From Actinomycetes bacterium (GTDB taxonomy: Bacteria > Actinomycetota > Acidimicrobiia > Acidimicrobiales > Bog-793), in assembly GCA_021829645.1 (NCBI GenBank), contig JAKBPI010000027.1, positions 1-33,059 on the forward strand: 33,059 nt of DNA, in the 5' to 3' direction. Position numbers and translations under genes: made by a program. Shown piece after piece: positions 23,524 to 31,162 of this stretch. Under the pieces are notes generated by a model. It had not been told where the DNA came from, did not search any database, and saw only the letters and a list, made by a program, of their open reading frames with translations. Numbering within the stretch: the stretch's first letter is position 1; every line of letters starts with the position of its first letter.

Positions 23524-24945
23524 TTAAAAGAGCCTCTGTTCCCCCGGCGACTGTATAGAGGACCTGGATTCGGATAAATAGCGCTTACGGTAAGAACCGT
23601 TTGGATCGAAGCGTTCTGCTTGGCGTTTTGGACTGAGGACCCTGTTCGGTCTGGTATCTGTACCGGTACCGGCCATCCATTGCCAGTTTCCGGCATTAGA
23701 CGAGAAGTCCGCATCGCTCAACAGGGAGTCGTAGTGGTTAAGACCGTGGCGCCAGTCTATCTTTAGCGTTTTGCTGAGATAAGAAGAGGCAATCAGACGG
23801 GCTCTGTTGTGTACGAAACCCTCTTCTTGTAACTGCAGCATGGCCGCGTCCACGATATCCTGGCCGGTTTCTCCGTTCATCCAGGATATGAGAGCATCTG
23901 TATCCGTGTTCCACTCATAAGGACGTTCACGGTAATTTGCGGTTGCCAGTTGTGAAAAGCCGTCTGCAAACTGTAAATAAAAATCTCTCCAGCACAGCTG
24001 CCTGACAAAAGCCTGGACGGAAGCCGCTGCTTGCTCTCCGTCGATCGAGTTCCCCGCGGCGACAGAGGAGTTTTGGTCACCTTCTGCATATGTGGCGGAG
24101 TAGGCAGTCAAGACGGCTTGCTCTACTGACAAAGGGGAGATACAGCCAAAATGGAGATAGGGTGAGATTCTGGACGTAGAATCCGACTCCAAATCGTTTG
24201 AGGCACCGGCGTAAGAAAAGATGTTCCCGGAGTCGATAAAATGCGCCAAGCGCTCTCGGGCTTTTTCTTCTCCGCCTAAAGCCCTATACGGAGAGAGGTG
24301 CAGTAAAAATTTCCCCCTTTCCTTTCCCAAAGTGCCATTCCGGAAAGAGGCACGGTGCAAAATAGCTTCTGCCAAGAGGGCTGTGACCTCTTCCGTGGAC
24401 AGAATACGGCCGGGCTCTCCGTCGTAGTGTCCGGTTAACTCGGCCGGCAGTGCCGGCAGGGCTCTACGCGGCCACGGCTCCCAATTCTTATAATAAGGGG
24501 TGAAAACTTTGTAGAAATTTCCTTCATGGGGCCTAATCACACCCGGCTCTATAACGGCTCCTCCGGGATGGGTCACCAGAACAATATTTTCTGCTTGGAG
24601 CAGGCTTTGGAGTTTTGCATTTCTGGCTTTGGCGTAGCCCGAGTAATCTATCGTGATATGGACTTCGTCAATGCCGGCCGATTTGGCAAAAGCCAGTACT
24701 TCGGATTCGTAGTTGCCGTAACGGACAAAAAGTTCTGAGTCCGTTGCCCGCAATTGTCTGCGCAGGTCGGTCAAGGACTCCGATAAGAAAGTCAGCCGGT
24801 TGAGACCTATCTTGGCAGAGTCGATCAGGTTTTTGTCCATGACAAAAAGACAAAGTATGTCGCCTGAAAGAGCCGCTTTACTAAGTGCGGGGTTGTCTAG
24901 CAGGCGTAAGTCTCTGGTGGCAAGCCACAATACTTTTTTTCTCAA
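23524..24945 (-). CDS. phr: Deoxyribodipyrimidine photo-lyase (class I)
   Basis: This flavoprotein uses light to split pyrimidine dimers in DNA. The N-terminal antenna-binding domain begins VLWLATRDLRLLDNPAL. The FAD domain contains TSRISPYLHFGCISPLSV, then VRQLCWRDFYLQF, then MLQLQEEGFVHNRARLIASSYLSKTLKIDWR, and NAGNWQWMAGTGTDTRP with the Trp residues of the electron path and dimer site. Length is 473 residues from TTG 24945. That TTG has GGAGG five bases upstream; the GTG at 24957 overlaps the same GGAGG and is therefore unlikely to be the start. The gene lies 56 bases after the sedolisin gene on the same strand and has its own possible promoter. Confidence 0.93.
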   Translation of the reverse strand: MRKKVLWLATRDLRLLDNPALSKAALSGDILCLFVMDKNLIDSAKIGLNRLTFLSESLTDLRRQLRATDSELFVRYGNYESEVLAFAKSAGIDEVHITIDYSGYAKARNAKLQSLLQAENIVLVTHPGGAVIEPGVIRPHEGNFYKVFTPYYKNWEPWPRRALPALPAELTGHYDGEPGRILSTEEVTALLAEAILHRASFRNGTLGKERGKFLLHLSPYRALGGEEKARERLAHFIDSGNIFSYAGASNDLESDSTSRISPYLHFGCISPLSVEQAVLTAYSATYAEGDQNSSVAAGNSIDGEQAAASVQAFVRQLCWRDFYLQFADGFSQLATANYRERPYEWNTDTDALISWMNGETGQDIVDAAMLQLQEEGFVHNRARLIASSYLSKTLKIDWRHGLNHYDSLLSDADFSSNAGNWQWMAGTGTDTRPNRVLSPKRQAERFDPNGSYRKRYLSESRSSIQSPGEQRLF

Positions 24946-24975
24946 ACCTGCCTCCACGTGTTGTTATGTCGGTTT

Positions 24976-25005
24976 TTTATGTCAGTATATCCTTGTCACG
25001 GTCAA
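24976..25005 (-). promoter_or_regulatory. Possible promoter of the photolyase gene
   Basis: On the minus strand TTGACC (25000-25005) is followed 18 bases later by CATAAA (24976-24981), 30 bases before the TTG start. The -35 box overlaps the sedolisin stop codon. The -10 box is only a fair match. Confidence 0.3.
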
Positions 25006-27563
25006 TACAGAGCATGTCGGGAGTGTCTGCTCCTGCCTCCTTCACTCACAATACTGACGTAAGACTTACCCAGAGAAACCGGTACGAATGCGTAGAGGAT
25101 GCGGGCGGAGTGCAGTTCGAACCTTACGCGCAAAGTCCCAAAGAGTACATCTTTGATCCCATAAAAGTAATTGCCACGGATCTTTACCAGATAAAAGCCG
25201 CCTTTTACGGAGGCAACTCTGGTGACGGCAGAAACGGTCGGTGGCGTCAGGAAAGAAAATACGTTTCCCCTGGCGTAGGAGCTTTTTCCGGATAGTCCCC
25301 TTACCGTTACATGAACCCTGCCTTTTGCCGGCGGGGCAACGGCTATGATTTTTTGAGGGGAGACAACCCGGTAGGAAAGAGCCGGTTTCCCTCCAAAGTA
25401 AACTCTGTCCGATGCCGAGAAGTTTACTCCCTCCAGTCTGATTACGCTTCCGCCGTGTGATCGGGCTGAAGCCGGAAGGAGGCGGGTTACTTCCGGGGCA
25501 GGCAGTCCCCGTGCCGTAACGGCTGCAGCCGAGGCACCGCACAGATCGGGAATGAGACCCTGCCCGTCGGAATTCTCCGCCAACGGTGTTCCCAGTCCGG
25601 TGGCCGGGCTGTAACCTTTTCCGGACCGGTAGTAACCGAGATCGGTGCCCAGCAGGTCGTTGTTGCCGGTGGTGATATTGGTCATGGCCAATGCGTAGCC
25701 GGATCCGGCAGCTATGTTATAGAGCAACGGATTGGCAAATCCCACGGGCCCCGCTGTCTGACATGCAGAAGAAGAGTCAGCCAAGGCAAATATAGCTGCC
25801 CAAATGGGAGCAGCGGCACTCGTGCCGCCGATGGGTGTCCAGCCGTTCCCGGCGCAAAATGAATTCAATGCGGAACCGGATCCTATGGAACAGTACGTGG
25901 CTACCGGAGTTCCGGCGTTGGCCGAGACGTCGGGCACTTCCCGACAAAGCTTTGCTCCTCCTGACCTGGTAAGTTTTTCCTTGTAGAGATCGAGAATTGG
26001 CGAACCGGTAACACATGTGGCATAGATGCCTTTGACGTTTAATGAGCCGGGGGTGTTGAACTGATAGTTTGGCATCGTCCAGAATATGGAGACACCCCCT
26101 CCTCCGGCACCCGGTTGTTGAGCGGAAAGCGTGGTGTTCCAAGTCGTTTGTGTATCGCCGGAAGAAGACATGGTCAGCGTGGTGCCACCTACGCCGGTGA
26201 CAAAAGGCTGGCTGGCCGGATCGTCCACGGCCAGTTGTCTGGCGACTGCTTTGGCGGTCTCTCCGTAACAGTCAGTGGACCCGGTATCGCCGGAGGCAGC
26301 CACCCAGGTCTGCCCCTCTATGGCAGATTGTTCAAAAAGGTAGTTTTCCGCCAATGCTACGCCTGAACCTATGCCCTGTTCGCAACCTCCCCAGGAAGTG
26401 GAAATGACTTTTACTTTCGGATTGTTGACAGCCGCTTGTTCTACGGCGTAAGCGGTAGCATTACTGACGTTGCCGTGAGTATCCGATCCCTCGTAGATAT
26501 CTATGGTGGCCCCCGGAGCCAGTCCTGCGATTACTTCGGTATCAAGTTCTGCTTCCAGCTCACCGGCAGCGGTGTAGCTGTTGCCGGGTTCTCCGCTCAC
26601 ATTGATTTGGTTGATTTGAGGTGCGGAAAGTCCATAGCAGGAAGCAAAGTAGTCGATGTCACTCACTCTTATGGGGGCGAATTCTATGAGAGCCACTGTC
26701 GTGTTTGCTCCGTCGTTTCCGCTCGCGTAGACCGGACCAAAACTATAAGCTTGGGCGAGCTGGCTTATGGTAAGACCGGCACCGGCGGCAGATATCTGCT
26801 GTGCGCAGGCGGCACTGGGGTTAGCATCAACATGAGCTCTGATGTTTGCCGGAGAAATTACCGGGGTAGGTTTTTTGCCTGCCTTACCCGCGCGGTGATA
26901 AAAATTCAAATCTGTCGGGTTGAAAGCGTTGAGATTGTCAAGTCCGGTTACTCCGATAATATCCTCGGAGAGGTTTTTGTCAATTTTGGCGGGTAGGACG
27001 TTTACCAAGGTTTGTCTGCCCTTTGATCCATAATAAGCCATTTTGGTGTGAAAAGCTCTATCCACGGCGTTAGTACTGCCGCGTGCTTCGATGAAGAGAC
27101 CGTTCTTACCCACAGTTTCCGGGTGTAAGCGGTTCTCCAAAAGCCACTTTTTGGCTGCTTTGATAGCAGAAGGTGCGGCTCCAAAACGAGCAGCGAATTG
27201 AGCGGGGGTTATGTATTTGCGGTAATTCGGGGATCCCGGCGACGTTACAAGGCGTGCCATGTTTGCCAAAGCCGTAGTATTGCGTGGGGAGAGTAGAAGG
27301 GTAAAGTTCAGATCATTTGTGGTCGGCACTTTCGTAAAGTGGCCTTTTACGCCACTCAGGTTGGTTTTCCCGGCAATCACGACCAAGGGTGAGATCCCTG
27401 AGTGAACAGGGGTGGGAAGGGGAGGAGTTGTAGATAAATATCCATCGGAGACCATTGTCAACAAAGGAATCGCTACAAAGAAGCCCAGCAAAGGTTTTTT
27501 TACCTTGTTCCAGAATCTTTTGGGTAACTTCTGCGGGCCTTTAGTGCAATCCAAGTTTGTCAA
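25002..27563 (-). CDS. Secreted S53 peptidase (sedolisin/kumamolisin type) with IPT/TIG domains
   Basis: Numbers count from the longest frame, TTG 27593. A membrane or signal segment lies at about 34-47. The pro-kumamolisin domain spans about 90-225 and the catalytic domain about 265-690. The catalytic triad is readable: Glu347 and Asp351 in ELEAELDTE, and Ser592 in GGTSAAAPIWAA, with the oxyanion Asp436 in ASGDTGS. The calcium-site region ends GYSPATGLGTP. Two IPT/TIG-like Ig-fold domains follow, at about 700-785 and 790-863. Sedolisins are acid-active endopeptidases. The protein probably degrades extracellular protein, with the IPT domains aiding attachment. The start is unsettled: TTG 27563 has GGGAAGG ten bases upstream, while 27593 has no Shine-Dalgarno. 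Confidence 0.9.
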   Translation of the reverse strand: MTNLDCTKGPQKLPKRFWNKVKKPLLGFFVAIPLLTMVSDGYLSTTPPLPTPVHSGISPLVVIAGKTNLSGVKGHFTKVPTTNDLNFTLLLSPRNTTALANMARLVTSPGSPNYRKYITPAQFAARFGAAPSAIKAAKKWLLENRLHPETVGKNGLFIEARGSTNAVDRAFHTKMAYYGSKGRQTLVNVLPAKIDKNLSEDIIGVTGLDNLNAFNPTDLNFYHRAGKAGKKPTPVISPANIRAHVDANPSAACAQQISAAGAGLTISQLAQAYSFGPVYASGNDGANTTVALIEFAPIRVSDIDYFASCYGLSAPQINQINVSGEPGNSYTAAGELEAELDTEVIAGLAPGATIDIYEGSDTHGNVSNATAYAVEQAAVNNPKVKVISTSWGGCEQGIGSGVALAENYLFEQSAIEGQTWVAASGDTGSTDCYGETAKAVARQLAVDDPASQPFVTGVGGTTLTMSSSGDTQTTWNTTLSAQQPGAGGGGVSIFWTMPNYQFNTPGSLNVKGIYATCVTGSPILDLYKEKLTRSGGAKLCREVPDVSANAGTPVATYCSIGSGSALNSFCAGNGWTPIGGTSAAAPIWAAIFALADSSSACQTAGPVGFANPLLYNIAAGSGYALAMTNITTGNNDLLGTDLGYYRSGKGYSPATGLGTPLAENSDGQGLIPDLCGASAAAVTARGLPAPEVTRLLPASARSHGGSVIRLEGVNFSASDRVYFGGKPALSYRVVSPQKIIAVAPPAKGRVHVTVRGLSGKSSYARGNVFSFLTPPTVSAVTRVASVKGGFYLVKIRGNYFYGIKDVLFGTLRVRFELHSARILYAFVPVSLGKSYVSIVSEGGRSRHSRHALY

Positions 27564-27593
27564 GTTATAAATACCTTCCCGGTTTATTGTCAA
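27564..27593 (-). promoter_or_regulatory. Possible sigma-70-type promoter at the sedolisin gene start
   Basis: TTGACA (27588-27593) and TATAAC (27564-27569) are separated by 18 bases on the minus strand. This near-consensus pair lies inside the longest version of the sedolisin frame. If active, it implies a start further in, perhaps TTG 27554 on a nearly leaderless mRNA. Confidence 0.4.
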
Positions 27594-28116
27594 TAAATAC
27601 TGTAAGTCTAGATGTTATAGAGCAAAAAGCATATATAAGCATATAGGAATTTTGAGATTGCACAACGACGACGTTTCGTTTTTTGAAGATACTCTACATG
27701 CCTGTGAAATAGCGTTGACATAACTATTTGTGCGCTGTGGGAATGCTGTGAAGCATAGCTTCAACGGAATGAGAACTCTAGTATGGGTAAGCATTTCCCG
27801 GTTAATAGGTTGTTCGATGGTACATAGTAAGTTTTTTTATATCTCACAAATAATTTGAACTCATCTGTAAAAAATATTTCTATTTGATACAAGGGCATAA
27901 GTAGCCAATTTCGTATATCTGCCGCTTTTTGGTATAAGCGATACTTTACCTCAGGAAGTCGCAATATCTTGATTAGATCATTTAATAGGTACAGAGCCCT
28001 TGGGAGACAGTACTTTCCCGGAGTGACATCTGCTCTTTGGTGCAGAAAGGCTAAAGGCAATCATGGGCAACGGTGATTTGTCAAAGATGTCTTCGGGTCG
28101 TTTTTTTAGTGCTATA
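27594..28116. other. AT-rich spacer upstream of tRNA-Gln
   Basis: A minus-strand frame at 27761-28060 (99 residues, TTG start, no Shine-Dalgarno) matches nothing I recognise and is not called. A TATAGT at 28113-28118 could be the -10 box for tRNA-Gln; no good -35 box lies at the right distance. Confidence 0.4.
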
Positions 28117-28167
28117 GTCATAGTGGCTTATGCATCAGCTAAACCAGCATGCCAAAGCCACTATGAC
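28117..28167 (+). repeat. 13-bp perfect inverted repeat running into the tRNA-Gln 5' end
   Basis: GTCATAGTGGCTT (28117-28129) and AAGCCACTATGAC (28155-28167) are perfect inverse complements with 25 bases between. The last four bases of the right arm are the first four of the tRNA acceptor stem. In the precursor RNA this arm would compete with acceptor-stem pairing. Confidence 0.75.
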
Positions 28168-28236
28168 GGGTAGTTCAACAGGCAGAACGCCTGACTTTGA
28201 ATCAGGAGGTTGGAGGTTCGAGCCCTCCCCCGTCAG
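28164..28236 (+). tRNA. tRNA-Gln (anticodon TTG)
   Basis: TGACGGG pairs perfectly with CCCGTCA and discriminator G follows. The D arm contains AGTTCAACAGGCAGAAC. The anticodon stem CCTGA/TCAGG encloses CTTTGAA, so the anticodon is TTG, reading CAA. The T arm is GGAGG-TTCGAGC-CCTCC. No CCA is encoded. The fold and identity fit bacterial tRNA-Gln. Confidence 0.95.
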
Positions 28237-28252
28237 CATATTTGCTTGGTCG

Positions 28253-28295
28253 TAGGAACCCATAGACTGCTTATAAGTCATGGTTTCCTATTTTT
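28253..28295 (+). terminator. Intrinsic terminator after tRNA-Gln
   Basis: TAGGAACCCA (28253-28262) pairs with TGGTTTCCTA (28281-28290) with one mismatch, followed by TTTTTA. It starts 17 bases after the tRNA. Confidence 0.75.
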
Positions 28296-28706
28296 ATACT
28301 GCTTCTGGAGAAAACATTCCAAGGTAGTAAGGCACGTGATTTTCCTCAAGTTCTTTCTGTGAGTGTTCCGGTGGCATGGTTTCATGTACGGATGCTCTCA
28401 TGATAACGACATGCAATGTTATCAAGTAGGGTTGCATACTCACCTTAGTGATTTAGTCGTCGTTGGTGTCTTGACGCATAAATAGGTGAAATAGTTATTC
28501 GAGAATAAAATATTGCCGGGAGCATTGGAACAAGTGCTTCAGGGGGAGGGTATGAATGCAGAAAATAATCAGTCAAATAACTATTTACTAAAGTATGTAA
28601 TATATAATTATAAATATTATTACATAATGTATAAAAGTGCAATTAAATCAAAGATTGGTAAGGACAATATTTGGCTATGGAGACAGAGTATTTTAAAAAT
28701 AACGCT
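28296..28706. other. AT-rich spacer downstream of tRNA-Gln
   Basis: A strong GGGGGAGG lies at 28542-28549 just before an ATG at 28552. It opens a Tyr/Asn/Lys-rich frame that runs antisense through the MerR gene end to 28884. The composition is that of translated AT-rich DNA and no domain is seen, so I do not call a gene. AT content peaks at 28580-28660. Confidence 0.4.
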
Positions 28707-29123
28707 TTATTGTTGGTCGGAATCAATAGGTCTATGTAGGATAATGCAGATCGATTCGTCTTCGCAGTCGATCGGATCTATGCTATTTGCATATAAAATT
28801 AACTTTTCAAGTTCGCCCCTTGTTCTCTCTAGTTCTGAGAGTTTTTCCTCTACATTCGTCAAGTGTTTTGTGAGTAGCTGTTGAACATGGAAGCAGGGAG
28901 TCGTCCCGGATTTTCTGATGAGGATGATTTCGGCAATTTCCTTTAGGCTGAGTCCGGCCGTTTGGGCACTTTTGATAAACCTCAATTGTGCTAAGGCGTC
29001 TTCTTGGTAGTTGCGATAGCCATTTATATCTCGGGAAGCTTTTTCCAAGAGTCCGATGTCTTCGTAGTAGCGTATTGTCTTTACCGGGCAGGCGCTCTTT
29101 TTTGCCAATTCTCCTATTTTCAT
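28707..29123 (-). CDS. MerR family regulator, metal-responsive type
   Basis: The 138-residue regulator has the MerR helix-turn-helix and wing at about 1-70: MKIGELAKKSACPVKTIRYY, then YEDIGLL, GYRNY and FIKSAQTAGLSLKEI. A dimerisation helix follows at about 80-110. Cys77 in TPCFHVQQLL, plus Cys120 and Cys126 in a short C-terminal loop, sit where MerR/ZntR/CadR-type proteins bind metal, so a thiophilic or soft metal is the likely signal. ATG 29123 is chosen over 29141 because GAGG lies seven bases before it. It is divergent from the thioredoxin-like gene, and a MerR-type promoter lies between them. Confidence 0.92.
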   Translation of the reverse strand: MKIGELAKKSACPVKTIRYYEDIGLLEKASRDINGYRNYQEDALAQLRFIKSAQTAGLSLKEIAEIILIRKSGTTPCFHVQQLLTKHLTNVEEKLSELERTRGELEKLILYANSIDPIDCEDESICIILHRPIDSDQQ

Positions 29124-29134
29124 CTCAATACCTC

Positions 29135-29166
29135 TTGACATTCCAGTTAACTGTATGGTTTATCCT
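29135..29166 (+). promoter_or_regulatory. MerR-type promoter with a long spacer and central palindrome
   Basis: TTGACA (29135-29140) and TATCCT (29161-29166) are 20 bases apart, the overlong spacing typical of MerR-controlled promoters. The perfect palindrome CAGTTAACTG (29144-29153) lies within the spacer. The promoter faces the thioredoxin-like gene, and its -35 box overlaps the leader of the MerR gene, so autoregulation is likely. Confidence 0.65.
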
Positions 29167-29183
29167 AATTATACGGAGGTTTG

Positions 29184-29504
29184 ATGCATAAGATAGAAGT
29201 ATTGCACATCCAAGATTGTCCGAATCATGAGCCTCTTATCGCGGAGCTTAACGAGATATTAGAGAAACATTCGGGTCAATATGTCTTGGAGGAAGTTTTA
29301 ATAGCCTCCGATGAGCAAGGCAAGAAACTCGGTTTTCACGGTTCGCCTACGGTTCTCGTAGATGGGGAAGACCCCTTCCCCCACGCTCAGGGGGAAGTCG
29401 GTCTTTCCTGTAGGCGATACGAAAAAAACGTCAGCGGTAAAGTCGTTGTGTCAGGATATCCTGATAGTGAAGATGTGCTTGGGGTATTAGAAAATCTAAG
29501 CTAA
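29184..29504 (+). CDS. Small thioredoxin-like protein (DF/SaoT-type, alkylmercury-lyase-associated)
   Basis: The 106-residue product reads IEVLHIQDCPNHEPLIAEL at its start, with Cys12 where the thioredoxin active site begins. GFHGSPTVLVDGEDPF follows at 51-65 with the cis-Pro loop, and GEVGLSCRRY at 70-79 with a second Cys. This pattern (CPN, then GSPT-LVDG-DPF, then GL-CR-Y) is that of the small thioredoxin-fold proteins often annotated as DF family (seleno)protein or alkylmercury lyase-associated, commonly beside MerR regulators. A role in handling metals or thiol stress is inferred from the partner. ATG 29184 has GGAGG four bases upstream; the in-frame TTG at 29181 is too close to it. Confidence 0.82.
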   Translation: MHKIEVLHIQDCPNHEPLIAELNEILEKHSGQYVLEEVLIASDEQGKKLGFHGSPTVLVDGEDPFPHAQGEVGLSCRRYEKNVSGKVVVSGYPDSEDVLGVLENLS

Positions 29505-29621
29505 AGGTCTTGTAGGTTTACTCTATGCACCTAAAGTCGTGTCGGTTGGTATAGTTATTGGGTGTCAGTTGTATTTGAATAGCTGTAATGTAATACCGGA
29601 CGAGAAGTCTAGGGAGTGAAT

Positions 29622-30491
29622 GTGCAATATAGAACGATTGGGAAAAGAAAAGTAAGTGCGATCGGACTGGGCGAAATGCCCATGTCGATAGAAGGAAGAC
29701 CGGACGAAGCACAGTCTATCAGAACAATCCATGCGGCTTTGGATGCAGGCGTTAACTTTATAGATACCGCCGACGCCTATTCCATAGGGGGAGCCGACAC
29801 GGGGCACGGCGAGAAACTACTGGCAAAAGCTTTAGCTTCGTGGTCCGGGGACAAAGATTCTGTTCTGGTGGCGACCAAAGGAGGACACTACAGGCCGGGA
29901 GACGGGTCATGGCACGTAAACAGCAGACCGGAATATTTACGGGCAGCCGTGGAAGCATCGCTCAGGCGTTTGGGGGTTGAATCTATAGGACTTTACCAAC
30001 ACCATAGACCGGATCCAAGTGTGGACTATGCGGATACGATGGGCATCTTGAAAGAGTTTCTCGATGCTGGAAAAATTCAGATGGCCGGGATTTCCAACGC
30101 CAATATAGAACAGATCAAGATAGCTATGTCGATTCTCGGTCCGGATAATTTGGTAAGCGTGCAAAACCAGTTTTCTCTGGTATTTCGCTCCGGTGAAAAG
30201 GAAATGAATTTTTGTGAAGAGAACGACGTGGTTTTTATACCGTGGAGCCCCTTGGGGGGTATCGGACGGGCCAAGAGCTTATCGGGCGGTTATGCTCCCG
30301 TTACCGAAGCCGCCAAGCGACACGGTGTTTCTCCGCAACAGGCGGTACTGTCCTGGATGCTGTCGCTAGGAAAAAATGTCATTCCAATCCCCGGAGCCAG
30401 CAAACCGGAGACCATTTTGGATTCTGCAAAAAGTGTCGATTTGGTATTAGATGAAGAGGAGCTGCGCCAAATCAGCGGCATACATCCGTAG
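29622..30491 (+). CDS. Aldo/keto reductase
   Basis: An NADPH-dependent (beta/alpha)8-barrel oxidoreductase of 289 residues. The catalytic tetrad is visible: Asp48 and Tyr53 in FIDTADAY, Lys86 in VATKGG and His127 in GLYQHHRPD. The cofactor-binding segment lies in the C-terminal VIPIPGASKPETI. The N-terminal RTIGKRKVSAIGLGEMPMS is the usual first strand of the group that includes YajO/IolS-like enzymes. The start is taken as GTG 29622, five bases after GGGAG. The GTG at 29616 overlaps that ribosome binding site. The physiological substrate is unknown. It stands alone between the thioredoxin-like gene and a convergent S4-domain gene. Confidence 0.93.
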   Translation: MQYRTIGKRKVSAIGLGEMPMSIEGRPDEAQSIRTIHAALDAGVNFIDTADAYSIGGADTGHGEKLLAKALASWSGDKDSVLVATKGGHYRPGDGSWHVNSRPEYLRAAVEASLRRLGVESIGLYQHHRPDPSVDYADTMGILKEFLDAGKIQMAGISNANIEQIKIAMSILGPDNLVSVQNQFSLVFRSGEKEMNFCEENDVVFIPWSPLGGIGRAKSLSGGYAPVTEAAKRHGVSPQQAVLSWMLSLGKNVIPIPGASKPETILDSAKSVDLVLDEEELRQISGIHP

Positions 30492-30519
30492 TGAGTATTG
30501 TGGAATAGATCTCGTGCTT

Positions 30520-30915
30520 TTAAAATTGCTTACGCAATTTGTCCAGTTCCCGTCGGTCTTTTTTGGTCGGACGACCGGATGAACGGTCACGTATGAATGC
30601 CGGTGGTATGACCTCTTCCCGCTCCTTGGGAGGGGTTTTATCGTTATAGCAGGTGACCGCCGTTTGGTATCCGACGCGTTTTTCGATGATCGTTATGACT
30701 TCCAAAAGCTTCTCGCCGGCGTTTAGCTTTACGCTGATCTCATTTCCGGGACGTATGATGTGTGAAGCTTTGACTGTCTGACCGTTTACTTTGACGTGTC
30801 CGGCGTGGCACATTTCCGTAGCGCCCTGTCGAGTGGGGGTCATACGTATGGCCCATAGCCACTTGTCTACTCTGGTGGAATCTGTGTCGTTGGAGATTTT
30901 GTCATTTTCATTCAT
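30520..30915 (-). CDS. S4 domain RNA-binding protein, Hsp15-like
   Basis: The 131-residue product has an S4 RNA-binding domain at about 14-75: RVDKWLWAIRMTPTRQGATE, GHVKVNGQTVKASHIIRPGNEI. A basic tail follows, with PPAFIRDRSSGRPTKKDRREL and KLRKQF at the end. This is the Hsp15/HslR layout, a protein that binds stalled 50S subunits carrying nascent chains in Escherichia coli. Actinobacterial versions are usually annotated only as S4 domain proteins. No clear Shine-Dalgarno precedes ATG 30915. The end of the gene forms a small AAATTGC/GCAATTT hairpin (30523-30540) and lies 28 bases from the convergent aldo/keto reductase. Confidence 0.9.
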   Translation of the reverse strand: MNENDKISNDTDSTRVDKWLWAIRMTPTRQGATEMCHAGHVKVNGQTVKASHIIRPGNEISVKLNAGEKLLEVITIIEKRVGYQTAVTCYNDKTPPKEREEVIPPAFIRDRSSGRPTKKDRRELDKLRKQF

Positions 30916-31069
30916 GGGAGTATGAGTTCTATTTTATCGGACAACTCTAAAAATACAGCCTATTAGGATGATGTCAAGACATTGCTTTCTGTTTTTGTAT
31001 CTTATCAAATCCTGCCCGGTGTGGGATAAAGGAGTTTTTATGTAAATTTACAAATCTTTCAATTCAAAA

Positions 31070-31098
31070 TTGACACCTTAGCATGTATAGATTATAGT
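31070..31098 (+). promoter_or_regulatory. Near-consensus promoter of the GH16 gene
   Basis: TTGACA (31070-31075) and TATAGT (31093-31098) are separated by exactly 17 bases. They lie about 65 bases before the gene start, leaving an untranslated leader of about 55 bases that ends in GAGGGGG (31152-31158). Confidence 0.75.
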
Positions 31099-31162
31099 TA
31101 ATTTTACAGAAAGTTTCGTAGCTGGTGGGGCGGCGAAGAGACAACAGATATGAGGGGGATTT

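Noticed and set aside
26436-26996. Plus-strand frame of 186 residues inside the sedolisin gene
   Set aside because: It is antisense to the conserved catalytic domain and has no domain of its own.
27761-28060. Minus-strand 99-residue frame
   Set aside because: It has a TTG start without a Shine-Dalgarno, matches no family and sits in an AT-rich spacer.
28552-28884. Plus-strand frame after a strong GGGGGAGG ribosome-binding-like site
   Set aside because: The product is Tyr/Asn/Lys-rich translated AT DNA, overlaps the MerR gene antisense and matches no family; the site may be chance.
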